64,000 bases of DNA from Scleromatobacter sp039920745 (GCA_039920745.1 JBDSDD010000037.1:62001-126000); one strand, 5' to 3'; positions 10,031-18,999 are shown, counted from the stretch's first letter. Notes: a model not told the origin generated them from the letters alone. A program made the numbers and translations.

Positions 10031-11224
10031 ATGTCCGCGCTGCTGGCCCTGCATGAATTCCTCGTCGGCGCGATGCAGGTCGAGCGCCGTGTCGATCCGT
10101 TCTTCCGCCCGTTCGTCGATGCGCTCACGCGTGAGCCGCTCACGCGCGCCGTGCAGGCGCTGATCCGCGCGCGCCTGCCCGACGACGGCCTCGCGCTGGC
10201 CCAGGAAAAGCCGATCGCCGGCGAGGAGCAGCTGATCGCCGACATCATCGCCAACATGTCGAGCTACCTGCGCACGCACTACGCGCCCGGCAAGGCGGAG
10301 CGCGGCGGCAACACCAAGACGCACGGCGTCGTGCGCGGCGAGCTGGTGATCCACGACGGCCTGCCGGCGCCCCTGCGACACGGCTTGTTCGCGCAACCCC
10401 GGCGCTATCCCGCCTGGGTGCGCTTCGGCGGTCCGGGTCCGGCGCTGCCCCCCGACATCGAGGACGTCGGCGTGTTGAGCATCGGTGTCAAGGTGATGGG
10501 CGTGCCCGGCCCCAAGCTGCTCGACGACGAGCGCTTCACGCAGGACTTCTCCGCCATCAGCACGCCGGTATTCACCACGCCCGACCTGCGCGAGAACGCC
10601 AAGCTGCAGGCCGCGATCGGGCGCAACCTGCCGCTGTTCTACTTCATCGGCCGCGACGGCCACTTCCTCGACGCGCTGATGCAGGGGCTGTGGTCGCGCA
10701 CGCAGACGAGTCCGCTCGAGACGCCGTACTGGAGTTGCGTGCCCTACCTGCTGGGCGAAGGCCAGGCGATGCAGTACAGCTTTCGCCCGACCGCTGCCAC
10801 GCGCAGCCGCGTGCCGGGCCTGCCAGGCCGGCCCTCCGACAACTACCTGCGCGAGGCGCTGGCGCGCACGCTGTCGGCGGAGTCCGTCCGCTTCGAGATG
10901 GCGCTGCAGCTGCAGACGAATCCGCGCACCATGCCCATCGAGCACGCCTGCGTGCGCTGGTCGCCAGCGGCCAGCCCGCCCATCGCGGTCGCCACGCTGG
11001 AGCTGCCGCGCCAACAGTTCGATTCGGCGGCGCAACTGGCGTTCGCGAGCCGGCTGTCGATCAACCCGTGGCACTGCCTGGCGGCGCATCGGCCGCTGGG
11101 CAACCAGAACCGCGGGCGGCTGAAGATCTACCAGACGCTGTCGCAGTTGCGCCAGCAGATGAACGCCACGCCGCACGTCGAGCCGGACGGCAGCGAGTCC
11201 TTCGATCAGGTCGTGACCAGGTAG
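10031..11224 (+). CDS. Catalase-fold haem protein, allene oxide synthase-like active site
   Basis: Protein of 397 residues from the short catalase-like family. The proximal haem-ligand pattern of catalases (Arg, Tyr at +4, Arg at +11) is present as RLKIYQTLSQLR, giving Tyr367 as ligand. The distal side is KTHGV, so His98 is preceded by Thr97. In coral catalase-related allene oxide synthase a Thr occupies this place, whereas true catalases have Val. The catalase distal Asn (in N-x-P-[VI]-F) is Ser177 here (AISTPVF). No signal peptide is seen. These features point to an organic-hydroperoxide-metabolising haem enzyme rather than an efficient catalase; this is inference from alignment by eye. The 3' end overlaps the convergent DyP gene by 19 bases. 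Confidence 0.85.
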   Translation: MSALLALHEFLVGAMQVERRVDPFFRPFVDALTREPLTRAVQALIRARLPDDGLALAQEKPIAGEEQLIADIIANMSSYLRTHYAPGKAERGGNTKTHGVVRGELVIHDGLPAPLRHGLFAQPRRYPAWVRFGGPGPALPPDIEDVGVLSIGVKVMGVPGPKLLDDERFTQDFSAISTPVFTTPDLRENAKLQAAIGRNLPLFYFIGRDGHFLDALMQGLWSRTQTSPLETPYWSCVPYLLGEGQAMQYSFRPTAATRSRVPGLPGRPSDNYLREALARTLSAESVRFEMALQLQTNPRTMPIEHACVRWSPAASPPIAVATLELPRQQFDSAAQLAFASRLSINPWHCLAAHRPLGNQNRGRLKIYQTLSQLRQQMNATPHVEPDGSESFDQVVTR

Positions 11225-12702
11225 CGCAGCGCGCGCACGCCGGGCAAGAAGAAGTACGCGCCGCCGACGACGTCGACGAACGTCGGGATGGCGTCGATCA
11301 CGCGGTTGGGACAACCCTCGCGCGGCATCGTGAAGCGGGCGGTATCGGGCTCGTCGGGCGCCGCGAGCCGGTTGCCCATCAGCGGGTCGCCCTCGTGCGG
11401 CAGCGCCGCGAACTTGGTGCCGGCGATCCACGCGCCCTGGACGAACTCGAACTGGCGCGCGAGGTCGGCGCACAGGCAGATGAACTGCAGCCCCGTCTCG
11501 ACCGGCGCCACGGGCCGGGCCAGCGCCTCGCCCACCGACATCCGCTGCCCATACTCGCGCCCGCGCCGCAGCACGCGATGGAAGCGCACCGACGCCACTG
11601 CGTCGCCGTGCAGCACGCCGCTGTCCAGGCCCAGCATGCGCACGGCGCGTGAGATGAGGCCTTGCGTACCGGGCGGCAGGTCGGCGTTGCGCGGGTTGGC
11701 GCGGCGGATGTGCGCGCCGACCGGGCAGTGCAGTCCCGCCGTGTCGGCGTCGAAAGTGAAGCCGTTCTGCGCACGCGCCGCGGCCTCCTTGCCGACGCCC
11801 TGCACGGCCTGCGCTGCCGGCGCGACCAGCGGCTGGCCGTCCATCTTGCGGCCCACCATCGCTTCCGCGATGCGCTGGCGCTCCACCGCGTCGCCGCCGG
11901 CCTGGGCGTCGAGGAACCGCCAGAATCCGGGCACGTCCTGGCGCAGCGTTCGCAGCACCAGGTAGCTGCCGTTGCGGCCGAGGTCGGCGCGATCGGGCGC
12001 TTCCTCGGCGCGCGGCAGCTGCGTGGCTGCCGCGCCGACCGGCTCCAGCAACGGGCGCGCAGTGTATCGGCCGTATTCGTTCGGATAGCCCAGCAGGAAC
12101 TCGCCGAGGCAAGACAGGTTGCGGTAGGCGAGGCTGTCGCGATCCTGCGCAGGCAGCTCGCGCGACCAGTCGACTTCGGGCTGGCTGATGCCATCGGCGA
12201 ATCCGAAGGGCTCGACGCCGCCCATGTCGGTGGTGGGCAGCCAGCGGACAAGTTCGAACGCCACCGCCCACTGGCTCTCCAGCGCGAGGCAGCACGGCTC
12301 GAGCCGGCCCGGCATCGCGTAGACCATTGCCAGCACATGCGGCAACAGCGGCTCGGACGGGCCGCCCCATTGCCAGTGCGCGGGGTCGTTGTTGCCGACG
12401 TCGCCCAGGCGACGCGCGCGATTCGCATCGGTGCCAAGGCCGGCGACGAACTCGGGGGCGAACGCGCGGGTGACCTGCTCCGGCACGCCCAGCTCGCGCA
12501 GGCCGGCGGCGCTGAACGCGATCTGCAGCACGGTGGGCGGCAGCGGCCCCTTGGCGGCGGTGCCCACCTGCGCCGCGGCCAGCCACGCGCGCGCGGCCGC
12601 GCGGTTGCGCACGCGCAGCAGCGCGAACGCACTCTCGGTGTGATGCTTGTAGCCGAAGCGCAGCAGGCCCTGCACGTCGGAGAAGTCGACTGCGGTGCTC
12701 AC
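11206..12702 (-). CDS. DyP-type peroxidase
   Basis: Dye-decolourising haem peroxidase of 498 residues, in the length range of the larger C/D-type enzymes. It has the family motif GFADG (residues 167-171, catalytic Asp170), the proximal-His motif CPVGAHIRRANPR (His331) and the distal-Arg motif VLRRGREYG (Arg379/380). FICLCADLARQFEFVQGAW near residue 407 is a conserved DyP segment. No Sec or Tat signal is visible, so it is probably cytoplasmic unless carried by a partner. Its ATG overlaps the stop of the preceding membrane-protein gene (ATGA). It is the last gene of the leftward redox operon and would reduce H2O2 or organic peroxides with an unknown donor. Confidence 0.93.
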   Translation of the reverse strand: MSTAVDFSDVQGLLRFGYKHHTESAFALLRVRNRAAARAWLAAAQVGTAAKGPLPPTVLQIAFSAAGLRELGVPEQVTRAFAPEFVAGLGTDANRARRLGDVGNNDPAHWQWGGPSEPLLPHVLAMVYAMPGRLEPCCLALESQWAVAFELVRWLPTTDMGGVEPFGFADGISQPEVDWSRELPAQDRDSLAYRNLSCLGEFLLGYPNEYGRYTARPLLEPVGAAATQLPRAEEAPDRADLGRNGSYLVLRTLRQDVPGFWRFLDAQAGGDAVERQRIAEAMVGRKMDGQPLVAPAAQAVQGVGKEAAARAQNGFTFDADTAGLHCPVGAHIRRANPRNADLPPGTQGLISRAVRMLGLDSGVLHGDAVASVRFHRVLRRGREYGQRMSVGEALARPVAPVETGLQFICLCADLARQFEFVQGAWIAGTKFAALPHEGDPLMGNRLAAPDEPDTARFTMPREGCPNRVIDAIPTFVDVVGGAYFFLPGVRALRYLVTT

Positions 12703-13997
12703 ATCGACCTCAGCCAGTCTTCGATCTCGCGATCACTCATCGCCGTGCGGTCCAGACCGGCGCGGATGCGGCCATGGCGCGCGAGATCCATCGCGCTCAG
12801 GCCGGGGCTGGCCTTGTACCAGACCGCGTTGGCGACCTGGTGGCGCCGCAGGTAGTTCTTGAAGCCCTGTGAGTTGCGCGCGCCGCCCTGCACCAGCCAG
12901 TTCGTGCGCGGGTAGCCGACGCCGTTGCTGAACACGAGGTTCAGGCCCCACGCGACCTTGTTGATGAAGTCGTCCATGTAGCTCTCCAGGATGCCGTCGT
13001 AGTTGCTGGCGAAGAGCAGGCGTTGCTTGCCGTCGATGAAGACCCAGCGTGCGAAGTGGATCGTCTGCACGCGCGTCAGGTGGCCGCGGCCGTAGAGATG
13101 GCGCGCGGCGTAGTCGAGCAGCGCGACCAGCACGATGACCAACCAGCGGCGCAAGCGCCCGGGCTTGACGCTGCCGAGCGCGGTGAAGGCGTTGGTGATG
13201 CCGCGGTCCTCGAAGGTGGCGAGCTCGGCGACATGGGCCGGGTCGGGCGGTTGCACCATTTCCGGATCCGCACGTTCGCGGCTGCGCAGCTGCCAGATGA
13301 ACAGCGGTGCGTACAGCAGCAGCAAAGGCAGCGCGAGCAGCCCCAGCAACGGGATCGCGAGCACGTGCGCGAGGTTGCGCAGCCACCAGCCGAACGGCGT
13401 CGGCGGATCCTCGGTGACGAGCAGCCGGCCTTGCTCGCGCTCGGCCGCGACAAAGGCCAGCAACTGCACGCGCAGCGCCTGAAGTTGCCCCGGGCCGGTC
13501 GATCCGAGCACGCGCACCCGACGCGCCAGCGCCTCGGCGATCGCGCGTTCCTCGCGCACGCGGCGCGCGGTGCGGCCGCTCCAGTTCGCGTACGCGGCAG
13601 CCACCGGCAGGTCGCGCGCGCGCAGCCACGCGGCCAGGCCGGCGCCGGGCGGGCAGGCGACGCAGTGCGCGAAGATCTGCAGCAGGCCGTCCGGTGCGAC
13701 GCGCGCGAACTCGTCGAGCTGGTCGCCGCCAGGGCCGTCGCAATCGCCGAACAACGACAGATACGTCGGCAGCGGCGTGGTGGTCACGCCATGCGCGGCG
13801 AGGTCGCCGTGCGTCGCGTCGTCCAGGATCGCGATGCGCAGGAAGTGCAGGCGTTCGAAGCGGCCGAACGGCAGCAGCGCGTTGTCAGGGTCGGCCTGGC
13901 CGGGGCCGCTGTTCATTCGCGCGAGCAGGTCGCGCAGGGCCGGCTCGTGCCCGGGCAGCAGCTCGGCGAGCACCATGAAGTGGCCCGGTGGAATCAT
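12699..13997 (-). CDS. Conserved membrane-anchored protein of the redox block
   Basis: Protein of 432 residues. The N-terminal about 200 residues look soluble, with FGRFERLHFLRIAIL and TYLSLFGDCDGPGGDQLDEF, a pattern of short strands and acidic turns. A hydrophobic hairpin covers about residues 205-235, another hydrophobic segment lies near residue 285, and a soluble C-terminal part has RVQTIHFARWVFI, RLLFASNYDGILESYMDDFINK and PRTNWLVQGGARNSQGF. I recall similar unnamed proteins next to peroxidase genes but cannot give a function. It is coupled to the DyP gene by a 4-base overlap and lies 7 bases after the preceding small gene. Confidence 0.85.
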   Translation of the reverse strand: MIPPGHFMVLAELLPGHEPALRDLLARMNSGPGQADPDNALLPFGRFERLHFLRIAILDDATHGDLAAHGVTTTPLPTYLSLFGDCDGPGGDQLDEFARVAPDGLLQIFAHCVACPPGAGLAAWLRARDLPVAAAYANWSGRTARRVREERAIAEALARRVRVLGSTGPGQLQALRVQLLAFVAAEREQGRLLVTEDPPTPFGWWLRNLAHVLAIPLLGLLALPLLLLYAPLFIWQLRSRERADPEMVQPPDPAHVAELATFEDRGITNAFTALGSVKPGRLRRWLVIVLVALLDYAARHLYGRGHLTRVQTIHFARWVFIDGKQRLLFASNYDGILESYMDDFINKVAWGLNLVFSNGVGYPRTNWLVQGGARNSQGFKNYLRRHQVANAVWYKASPGLSAMDLARHGRIRAGLDRTAMSDREIEDWLRSM

Positions 13998-14004
13998 CGC
14001 GCCG

Positions 14005-14436
14005 TCAGAACTGCAGGCAGAAGTCGATCAGTCGATCCTTGCCCCAGTAGACCTTGCCGAGGTAGAAGTTCGGCGAGACGAGCCGGATCTCGTCGCGGAT
14101 CCAGTGCGCCAGCATCGAGGTCTGCGAGTAATCGAGGACCACGCAATCCTTGCCGTCCATCCAGCTCGCTCCGGTGTAGACGCTGGCGATGATGGCCTCG
14201 AAGCCGAGCACCGAGATGCGGTTCTTCAGCAGCTTGCGTTCGGCGTCGAACACCTTGCCCTGCCACGCGAAGTGGCTGATGAAGTGTGCGATCGGCGCGG
14301 TGTACTTGGTGTCGGGCGCGATGATGGCGGTGCCGACGGCCTCGCCGCTGGGAATGGGGCCCGCCGGGCTGGCCTTGAAGAGGTCATCGAGTTGCGGCTG
14401 CGTCATCTCGAGCATTTGGTCGGCGGTGTAGGCCAT
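14005..14436 (-). CDS. Conserved hypothetical protein of the redox block
   Basis: Soluble protein of 143 residues without signal peptide or obvious cofactor motif. Readable stretches are MAYTADQMLEMTQPQLDDLF, IAHFISHFAWQGKVFD, KNRISVLGFEAIIASVY, DYSQTSMLAHWIRDEIRLV and NFYLGKVYWGKDRLIDFCLQF. The mix of short strands and aromatic residues resembles a small alpha+beta lipid- or ligand-binding fold, but this is only an impression. The ATG at 14436 is preceded by the strong ribosome site GGGAGAA. It lies between the GMC oxidoreductase and the membrane-protein gene in the same operon. Confidence 0.8.
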   Translation of the reverse strand: MAYTADQMLEMTQPQLDDLFKASPAGPIPSGEAVGTAIIAPDTKYTAPIAHFISHFAWQGKVFDAERKLLKNRISVLGFEAIIASVYTGASWMDGKDCVVLDYSQTSMLAHWIRDEIRLVSPNFYLGKVYWGKDRLIDFCLQF

Positions 14437-14520
14437 CGTGTTCTCCCGTCTGCGGTGTTTCGGAGCAGCTGGCAGTGTGGGCATGCTCGACCGCAGCGTC
14501 AATGCGCCGACCGGGCCGTT

Positions 14521-16386
14521 CTAGGGAGGGGCTGCGGGTCGCGCCGCGTCCTCCAGCACGGCGTCCGCGGCCTTCTCCGCGACGATGTAGACGGCGCTGG
14601 CGAGGAAGAAGCCCGGGATGCGCGGGAACACGGACGCGTCGACCACGCGCAGCCCGCGCGTGCCGTGGACGCGCAAGCGGCTGTCGACGACACCGCCCTG
14701 ATCCGGAGCGCCGATCGGGCACGAGCAGGAGGCGTGGTGGCCCCAGGCGTTGTCGCGGACGTAGCGCGCAATCGCCTCGTCCGTCGTGACGGTGGGGCCG
14801 GGTGACTGCTCCGCCGACACCGCCCCCGAGCGCACCAGCGGCGCCATCACGTGGCGCACATACTTGATCGCTTCGACGATGGCGCGCAGGTCCTCGCCGT
14901 GCGGGTCGTCAGCGGAGTCGAAGTAGTGGAAGTCGATCTCGGGTGTGTCGCGCGGGTCCGCGGAACGCAGGCGCACCGTGCCCGCGCGGTTGCGCGTGTG
15001 GGCCTTGAGCACGGCCCAGCTCAGGAAGTCGGGATGCTCGTGCAGCCACTTCGAATACCCTGGGAAGTAGCCCTCGAAGCGCGTGGGCAGCGCCATCGCG
15101 AAGATGTCCGGATCGGCCACGCGCGGGGTCGAGCGCTGCACGACGCCGATGGTGGCGCCGCTGGAGATGTACATGCCTCGGCGCGGGCTCGCGTTCCATT
15201 GCCGCCAGACGTCGTCGTCGCGCGTGAAGCGGGCGCCGCGCAGGCCATGCCACGGCTTGGGCAACGGATGCGTCACCGCGACCTCGTAGCGATCCTGCAG
15301 GTTGCTGCCGACGCCGGCGAGGTCGACGCGCACGTCGACGCCGTGACGCTGCAGTTCGGCTGCGGGCCCGACGCCGGACAGCATCAGCAGTTGCGGCGTG
15401 TTGAAGGCGCCGCCGCACAGCACGACCTCGCGCCGCGCGCACACCTGGCGCAGCTCGCCGGGGTCGGCACCGGGTTGCGCATGGGCGCGGTACAGGTGTC
15501 GTCCCTTGCGGTATTCGACGCCCACCGCGCGCTGCTGATCGTCGAACAGCACGCGCGTGGCCAGCGCGTCGAGCTCGATGTGCAGTTGCTCGGGCAGCTT
15601 GTCACGTACGGCCAGTACGCGGTCGCGGCTGCCCGCGCGCTGGTGGCCCGACGTGGACAGCGGCGTGTAGCAGACGCCTTCGAACGGCTTGCCGCCCAGG
15701 CGTCGTGCGTTCGGGTCGCCGCGACCCCGCAGGGCGCGCCACAGGTTGGCCAGCGGGCGCCGCGCGCCCAGCGTGACAAGGGCCGTGGTGTCGATGATCA
15801 GGCGCAGCATCGCGCCGTCGAAGAACGCCTCCAGCGGCATCGCGCGCTCGGTGGAGAGCCAGCCGCGCCAGCCATGGCCCAGCGGATCGACGCCGAGTGC
15901 GGCGAGCAGGCGCCAGAACGGGCGGTGGCGGCAGTTCTCGACGCGCTTCGCGTAGCGCCGCATGTTGCTCGCGCGCCAGCTCGCGTCGCCGGTGAGCTCG
16001 GCGATGCCGTCCCAGTCGGAGTCGTGGGGCAGCACGAAGATCATCGCGTTGTGCGCGGTGCAGCCGCCCAGCGTCGCGGCGCGCGGGTAGAGCAGCGTGC
16101 CGTCCTGGCACTTCCAGTCGAGCGACTGCTGCGCCGGGTCGGCGTGGTGGCGCACGCGGAAGTCCCAGCGCATTTCGGGGTGCTCGGAGGCGAACGGGTG
16201 GAAGGCCGGTACGTCATGGGCGTCTGGCATGCCGGGCGTGTCCTGCAGCGGCGCGTCGCCACCGGCCTCCAGCAAGAACACGCGCAAGCCGGACTCCGCC
16301 AGCCGCGCCGCGAGCGTGCCGCCGCCGGCGCCAGAACCCACGACGACGACGTCCCAGTCCTGCTCGTGCGCGGCCGCTGTCGACAT
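14521..16386 (-). CDS. GMC-family FAD oxidoreductase with unusual C-terminal active site
   Basis: Flavoprotein of 621 residues. The N-terminal FAD site is VVVGSGAGGGTLAARLAE, with LEAGG at the end of the second strand. GMC signature 1 is LGGCTAHNAMIF (106-117) and signature 2 is GAFNTPQLLMLSGVGP. The catalytic His lies in NAWGHHASCSCPIG (His550/551). The second catalytic position, usually GN-T-N-AP after DASV-P-I, reads RIPGFFLASA here (589-598), so the usual Asn/His is missing; I believe a subfamily shares this. Alcohol, sterol or polyol oxidation is the family chemistry; the substrate is unknown. It lies 5 bases after the di-haem cytochrome gene, a likely electron acceptor. Confidence 0.93.
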   Translation of the reverse strand: MSTAAAHEQDWDVVVVGSGAGGGTLAARLAESGLRVFLLEAGGDAPLQDTPGMPDAHDVPAFHPFASEHPEMRWDFRVRHHADPAQQSLDWKCQDGTLLYPRAATLGGCTAHNAMIFVLPHDSDWDGIAELTGDASWRASNMRRYAKRVENCRHRPFWRLLAALGVDPLGHGWRGWLSTERAMPLEAFFDGAMLRLIIDTTALVTLGARRPLANLWRALRGRGDPNARRLGGKPFEGVCYTPLSTSGHQRAGSRDRVLAVRDKLPEQLHIELDALATRVLFDDQQRAVGVEYRKGRHLYRAHAQPGADPGELRQVCARREVVLCGGAFNTPQLLMLSGVGPAAELQRHGVDVRVDLAGVGSNLQDRYEVAVTHPLPKPWHGLRGARFTRDDDVWRQWNASPRRGMYISSGATIGVVQRSTPRVADPDIFAMALPTRFEGYFPGYSKWLHEHPDFLSWAVLKAHTRNRAGTVRLRSADPRDTPEIDFHYFDSADDPHGEDLRAIVEAIKYVRHVMAPLVRSGAVSAEQSPGPTVTTDEAIARYVRDNAWGHHASCSCPIGAPDQGGVVDSRLRVHGTRGLRVVDASVFPRIPGFFLASAVYIVAEKAADAVLEDAARPAAPP

Positions 16387-16391
16387 TCGAG

Positions 16392-18932
16392 CTAGAACGT
16401 CTTCAGGAACTCGATCAGGGCATGCCGGTCGTCGTCGGTCAGCTCGGGCTCATGTCCGAACGAGCGCTCGTCGGCGCTGAGGCCGTCCTGCTTGTTGAAC
16501 TGCGAGGTGCCGAAATAGTGGCCGCGATTGACCACCAGGTCCGGGCACTTGCTGAGCTTGAGCAGGCGCGGGCCGAGGTTGCGGAAGGTGTCCATCAGCT
16601 GCTGGTCGGTGGCGTTGGCGGGCGCCTTCAGCAGGTCGACTTGCAGCTCGAGCGCCAGCGCGCCGATGTTCTCGAGCCGCTCGCCCTTGTCCAGGTTCGT
16701 GTCGGTCTCGGACGGCAAGATGATGTTGGACAGCAGGCCCACCGGCACGCCCTTGGGGATCTGGTCGATGGTGACGTCGCCGCCGGTGTCCACCCACGAC
16801 GGGAAGAAACGGTGCAGGCCCTGCAGCGGCTCCAGTGCCTTGGGCAGGTAGCCGGCGGGGATGAAGATCTGGCTGCGCTGCGTGGTGCGGTCGATCGTGC
16901 CCAGCACCTTGTCGCCGAACACTGCGTCGCGCTCGCGCCGCTCCGGCCACAGCATCTGCTGGATGGACGCGTCGAAATTCTTCATCCGTGTGGCCACTGA
17001 CGGATCGGGCGAGAACGGCCCGACGCTGTTGTTGAGCAGGTAGGGCGCGGTCGACCAGACGCTGATCAGCGACGGTGGACGCGTGTACCCGCGCCCGCCC
17101 GCGGGCATCGCGTAAGGCATGGGCTCGCCCGTGAGCGGGTTGGTGATCGTGATTGTTCCGACCGATGGCAACTGCTTGTAGCTCTGCGAGGAGAAGTTGT
17201 CCCAGATGTTGCCGCCAAGCGCGTTCGTCGCCAGCGGACTGCAGGCGTTGGTGCGCAGCAACGTCGACGGGATGCGTGCGTCGGTGGACAGGTAGTTGCC
17301 CTGCAGGAAATCCGGTGCCTTGACGACGGTGCGCATGCTGGCCTTGTAGGCGTCGGTCTGCGTGTAGGCCCAGTAGCGCTTGAAGCAGCCCATGTAGTTG
17401 GCGCCGGCGCAGGCCTGGGCCTCGAGGTTGAGCGACGCCGGCAGCGCCGGCGCCTTGCTGGAGTGGCAGCGCGCGCAGGTGTCGGCGAAGACGTCCTTGC
17501 CGTGGGCCAGCAGTGCCGGGTCGGCCTTCAGGTAGTCCGGCCCGCCGGGCGCATCCTGGAGATGGTCGGGCTGCGCGGCCTTCAGGAAGAACAGTGCCGT
17601 GTCGTAGGTGCCGGCCTCGGTCGCCTTCCAGTAGCTCGAGTTTTTCTCCGCGGTGGCGATGGCGATCGGCGTGATCGACTTGCCGCCGATCACCGCGTTG
17701 AAGTGAAGCAGCCACTCTTCGCTGAACAATCCGATGTTGAGGTACACGCGGTTGAGCGCGCCCAGCAGGCCCACCGAGTCGGCGCCATCCTTGAGAACGT
17801 GGGGCGTCTTGACGCTGTCGGGCTTGGCGAAGAAGCCCTTGAGCGCGTCGGGCGCGGCGGGGAAGTCGTTGAACTGCTTGTTGTCGAGGCCACCGCCGGC
17901 GAGCTTCTCGACGCCGATGTGCGCCGCCATGCCCATGCGCGACGGGAAGTCGTAGACCGCATTCATCGTGCGCGGGTTATTGATGCCGTCACTCGAGATG
18001 AGCGAGGTGTCCATGCTGCCCGGACGGAACGTGCGCGCCAGCTGGTACATGAAGTTTTTCTGGCCCTCGGGCTTGCCGGAGTTGACGATGAACAGGCGGT
18101 CGACCCACATGTACTGCGCGCCGACCGACGAGCTGAGGTTGGCGAACTGCGGCGCGGCCGGGTCGGCCGGCGGATGCGTGGGGCTCGGGCCGACGTGGCA
18201 GAAGCCGCAGGACATGCCGACGCGGTACGGCCGCACGAGATCCTTGTCGTTGTAGTACGCGGGGTCGGCGTAGTAACGCTTCGCATCCCAGCGCGCTGCC
18301 GCGGCCTCGTCGAATTTCGGGTTGGGGAACAGGCGCAGGCCGGAGATGCCCGTCGCGTAGCCGTAGAACGAGCCGACCGGCAGCGTGCTGCCGTCCGGCA
18401 TCCTGGCCTTGCCGCGCGCGCCGATCGCGACGCCCGGATACTTGGCCTCGTTCTCGAACGGATCGGCCGCGCAGTCGGCGCGACGCTGGTCCAGCCACAG
18501 GCCGAAGCGCTTCGGATCCGCCGCCGCCGCCGGGGCGAAGCACGGTTCGTTGACCAGCCCCAGGTTGGTCCAGCGGTTGGCGCGCGTGAAGCCCAGTTCG
18601 GGCGCCGACGACACGATCTTGAGCAGGTCGAACGCGCCGAAGGTGGTGGTGGTCAGGCCGTCCCAGAAGCGGTCGTTGCCGCCGCTCCAGACCAGCCACA
18701 TGTTGCGGCCCTTGATCTCGTCGGGCGTCAGTGCGACGCCGTTGTCCATGTCGTGGAAGTAGTCCTCGTCGGCATGGTTGAAGGACTCGGCCGTGCGGCC
18801 CGCCTGCATCGCCTCGTCCAGCACCTCGCCAGGCCTGGGGCCGGAATGGCAGGCGGTGACCGCCGCCACCGCGAGCGCGACCGCGAGGCCCGTGGCGGCC
18901 AGGGTCCACCAGGTGCGCGAATGCTGTTGCAT
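16392..18932 (-). CDS. Large di-haem c-type cytochrome lipoprotein, RoxA-like candidate
   Basis: Protein of 846 residues. A signal with lipobox VTAC (Cys28) indicates an exported lipoprotein. There are two c-haem sites, CGFCH (242-246) and CARCH (486-490), about 244 residues apart. Size, the wide haem spacing and the long non-haem segments resemble the RoxA / 10S-DOX group of di-haem dioxygenases more than short MauG/CcpA peroxidases, but the assignment rests on architecture only. Other features are NPRTMNAVYDFPSRMG, YLSTDARIPSTLLRTNACS and NIWDNFSSQSYKQLP. The ATG at 18932 has a GGAGA ribosome site. It is the first gene of the leftward redox operon. Confidence 0.88.
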   Translation of the reverse strand: MQQHSRTWWTLAATGLAVALAVAAVTACHSGPRPGEVLDEAMQAGRTAESFNHADEDYFHDMDNGVALTPDEIKGRNMWLVWSGGNDRFWDGLTTTTFGAFDLLKIVSSAPELGFTRANRWTNLGLVNEPCFAPAAAADPKRFGLWLDQRRADCAADPFENEAKYPGVAIGARGKARMPDGSTLPVGSFYGYATGISGLRLFPNPKFDEAAAARWDAKRYYADPAYYNDKDLVRPYRVGMSCGFCHVGPSPTHPPADPAAPQFANLSSSVGAQYMWVDRLFIVNSGKPEGQKNFMYQLARTFRPGSMDTSLISSDGINNPRTMNAVYDFPSRMGMAAHIGVEKLAGGGLDNKQFNDFPAAPDALKGFFAKPDSVKTPHVLKDGADSVGLLGALNRVYLNIGLFSEEWLLHFNAVIGGKSITPIAIATAEKNSSYWKATEAGTYDTALFFLKAAQPDHLQDAPGGPDYLKADPALLAHGKDVFADTCARCHSSKAPALPASLNLEAQACAGANYMGCFKRYWAYTQTDAYKASMRTVVKAPDFLQGNYLSTDARIPSTLLRTNACSPLATNALGGNIWDNFSSQSYKQLPSVGTITITNPLTGEPMPYAMPAGGRGYTRPPSLISVWSTAPYLLNNSVGPFSPDPSVATRMKNFDASIQQMLWPERRERDAVFGDKVLGTIDRTTQRSQIFIPAGYLPKALEPLQGLHRFFPSWVDTGGDVTIDQIPKGVPVGLLSNIILPSETDTNLDKGERLENIGALALELQVDLLKAPANATDQQLMDTFRNLGPRLLKLSKCPDLVVNRGHYFGTSQFNKQDGLSADERSFGHEPELTDDDRHALIEFLKTF

Positions 18933-18999
18933 GTTGTGTGTCTCCAGTGCGGATGCCGGCGCCCGCGCCGGCTCCCGACCCGCGCGGACGTGGAAATCG

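Noticed and set aside
12022..12060. Idea of a Tat signal on the DyP peroxidase
   Set aside because: The N-terminus MSTAVDFSDVQGLLRFGYKH has no twin arginine or hydrophobic stretch; it is probably cytoplasmic.
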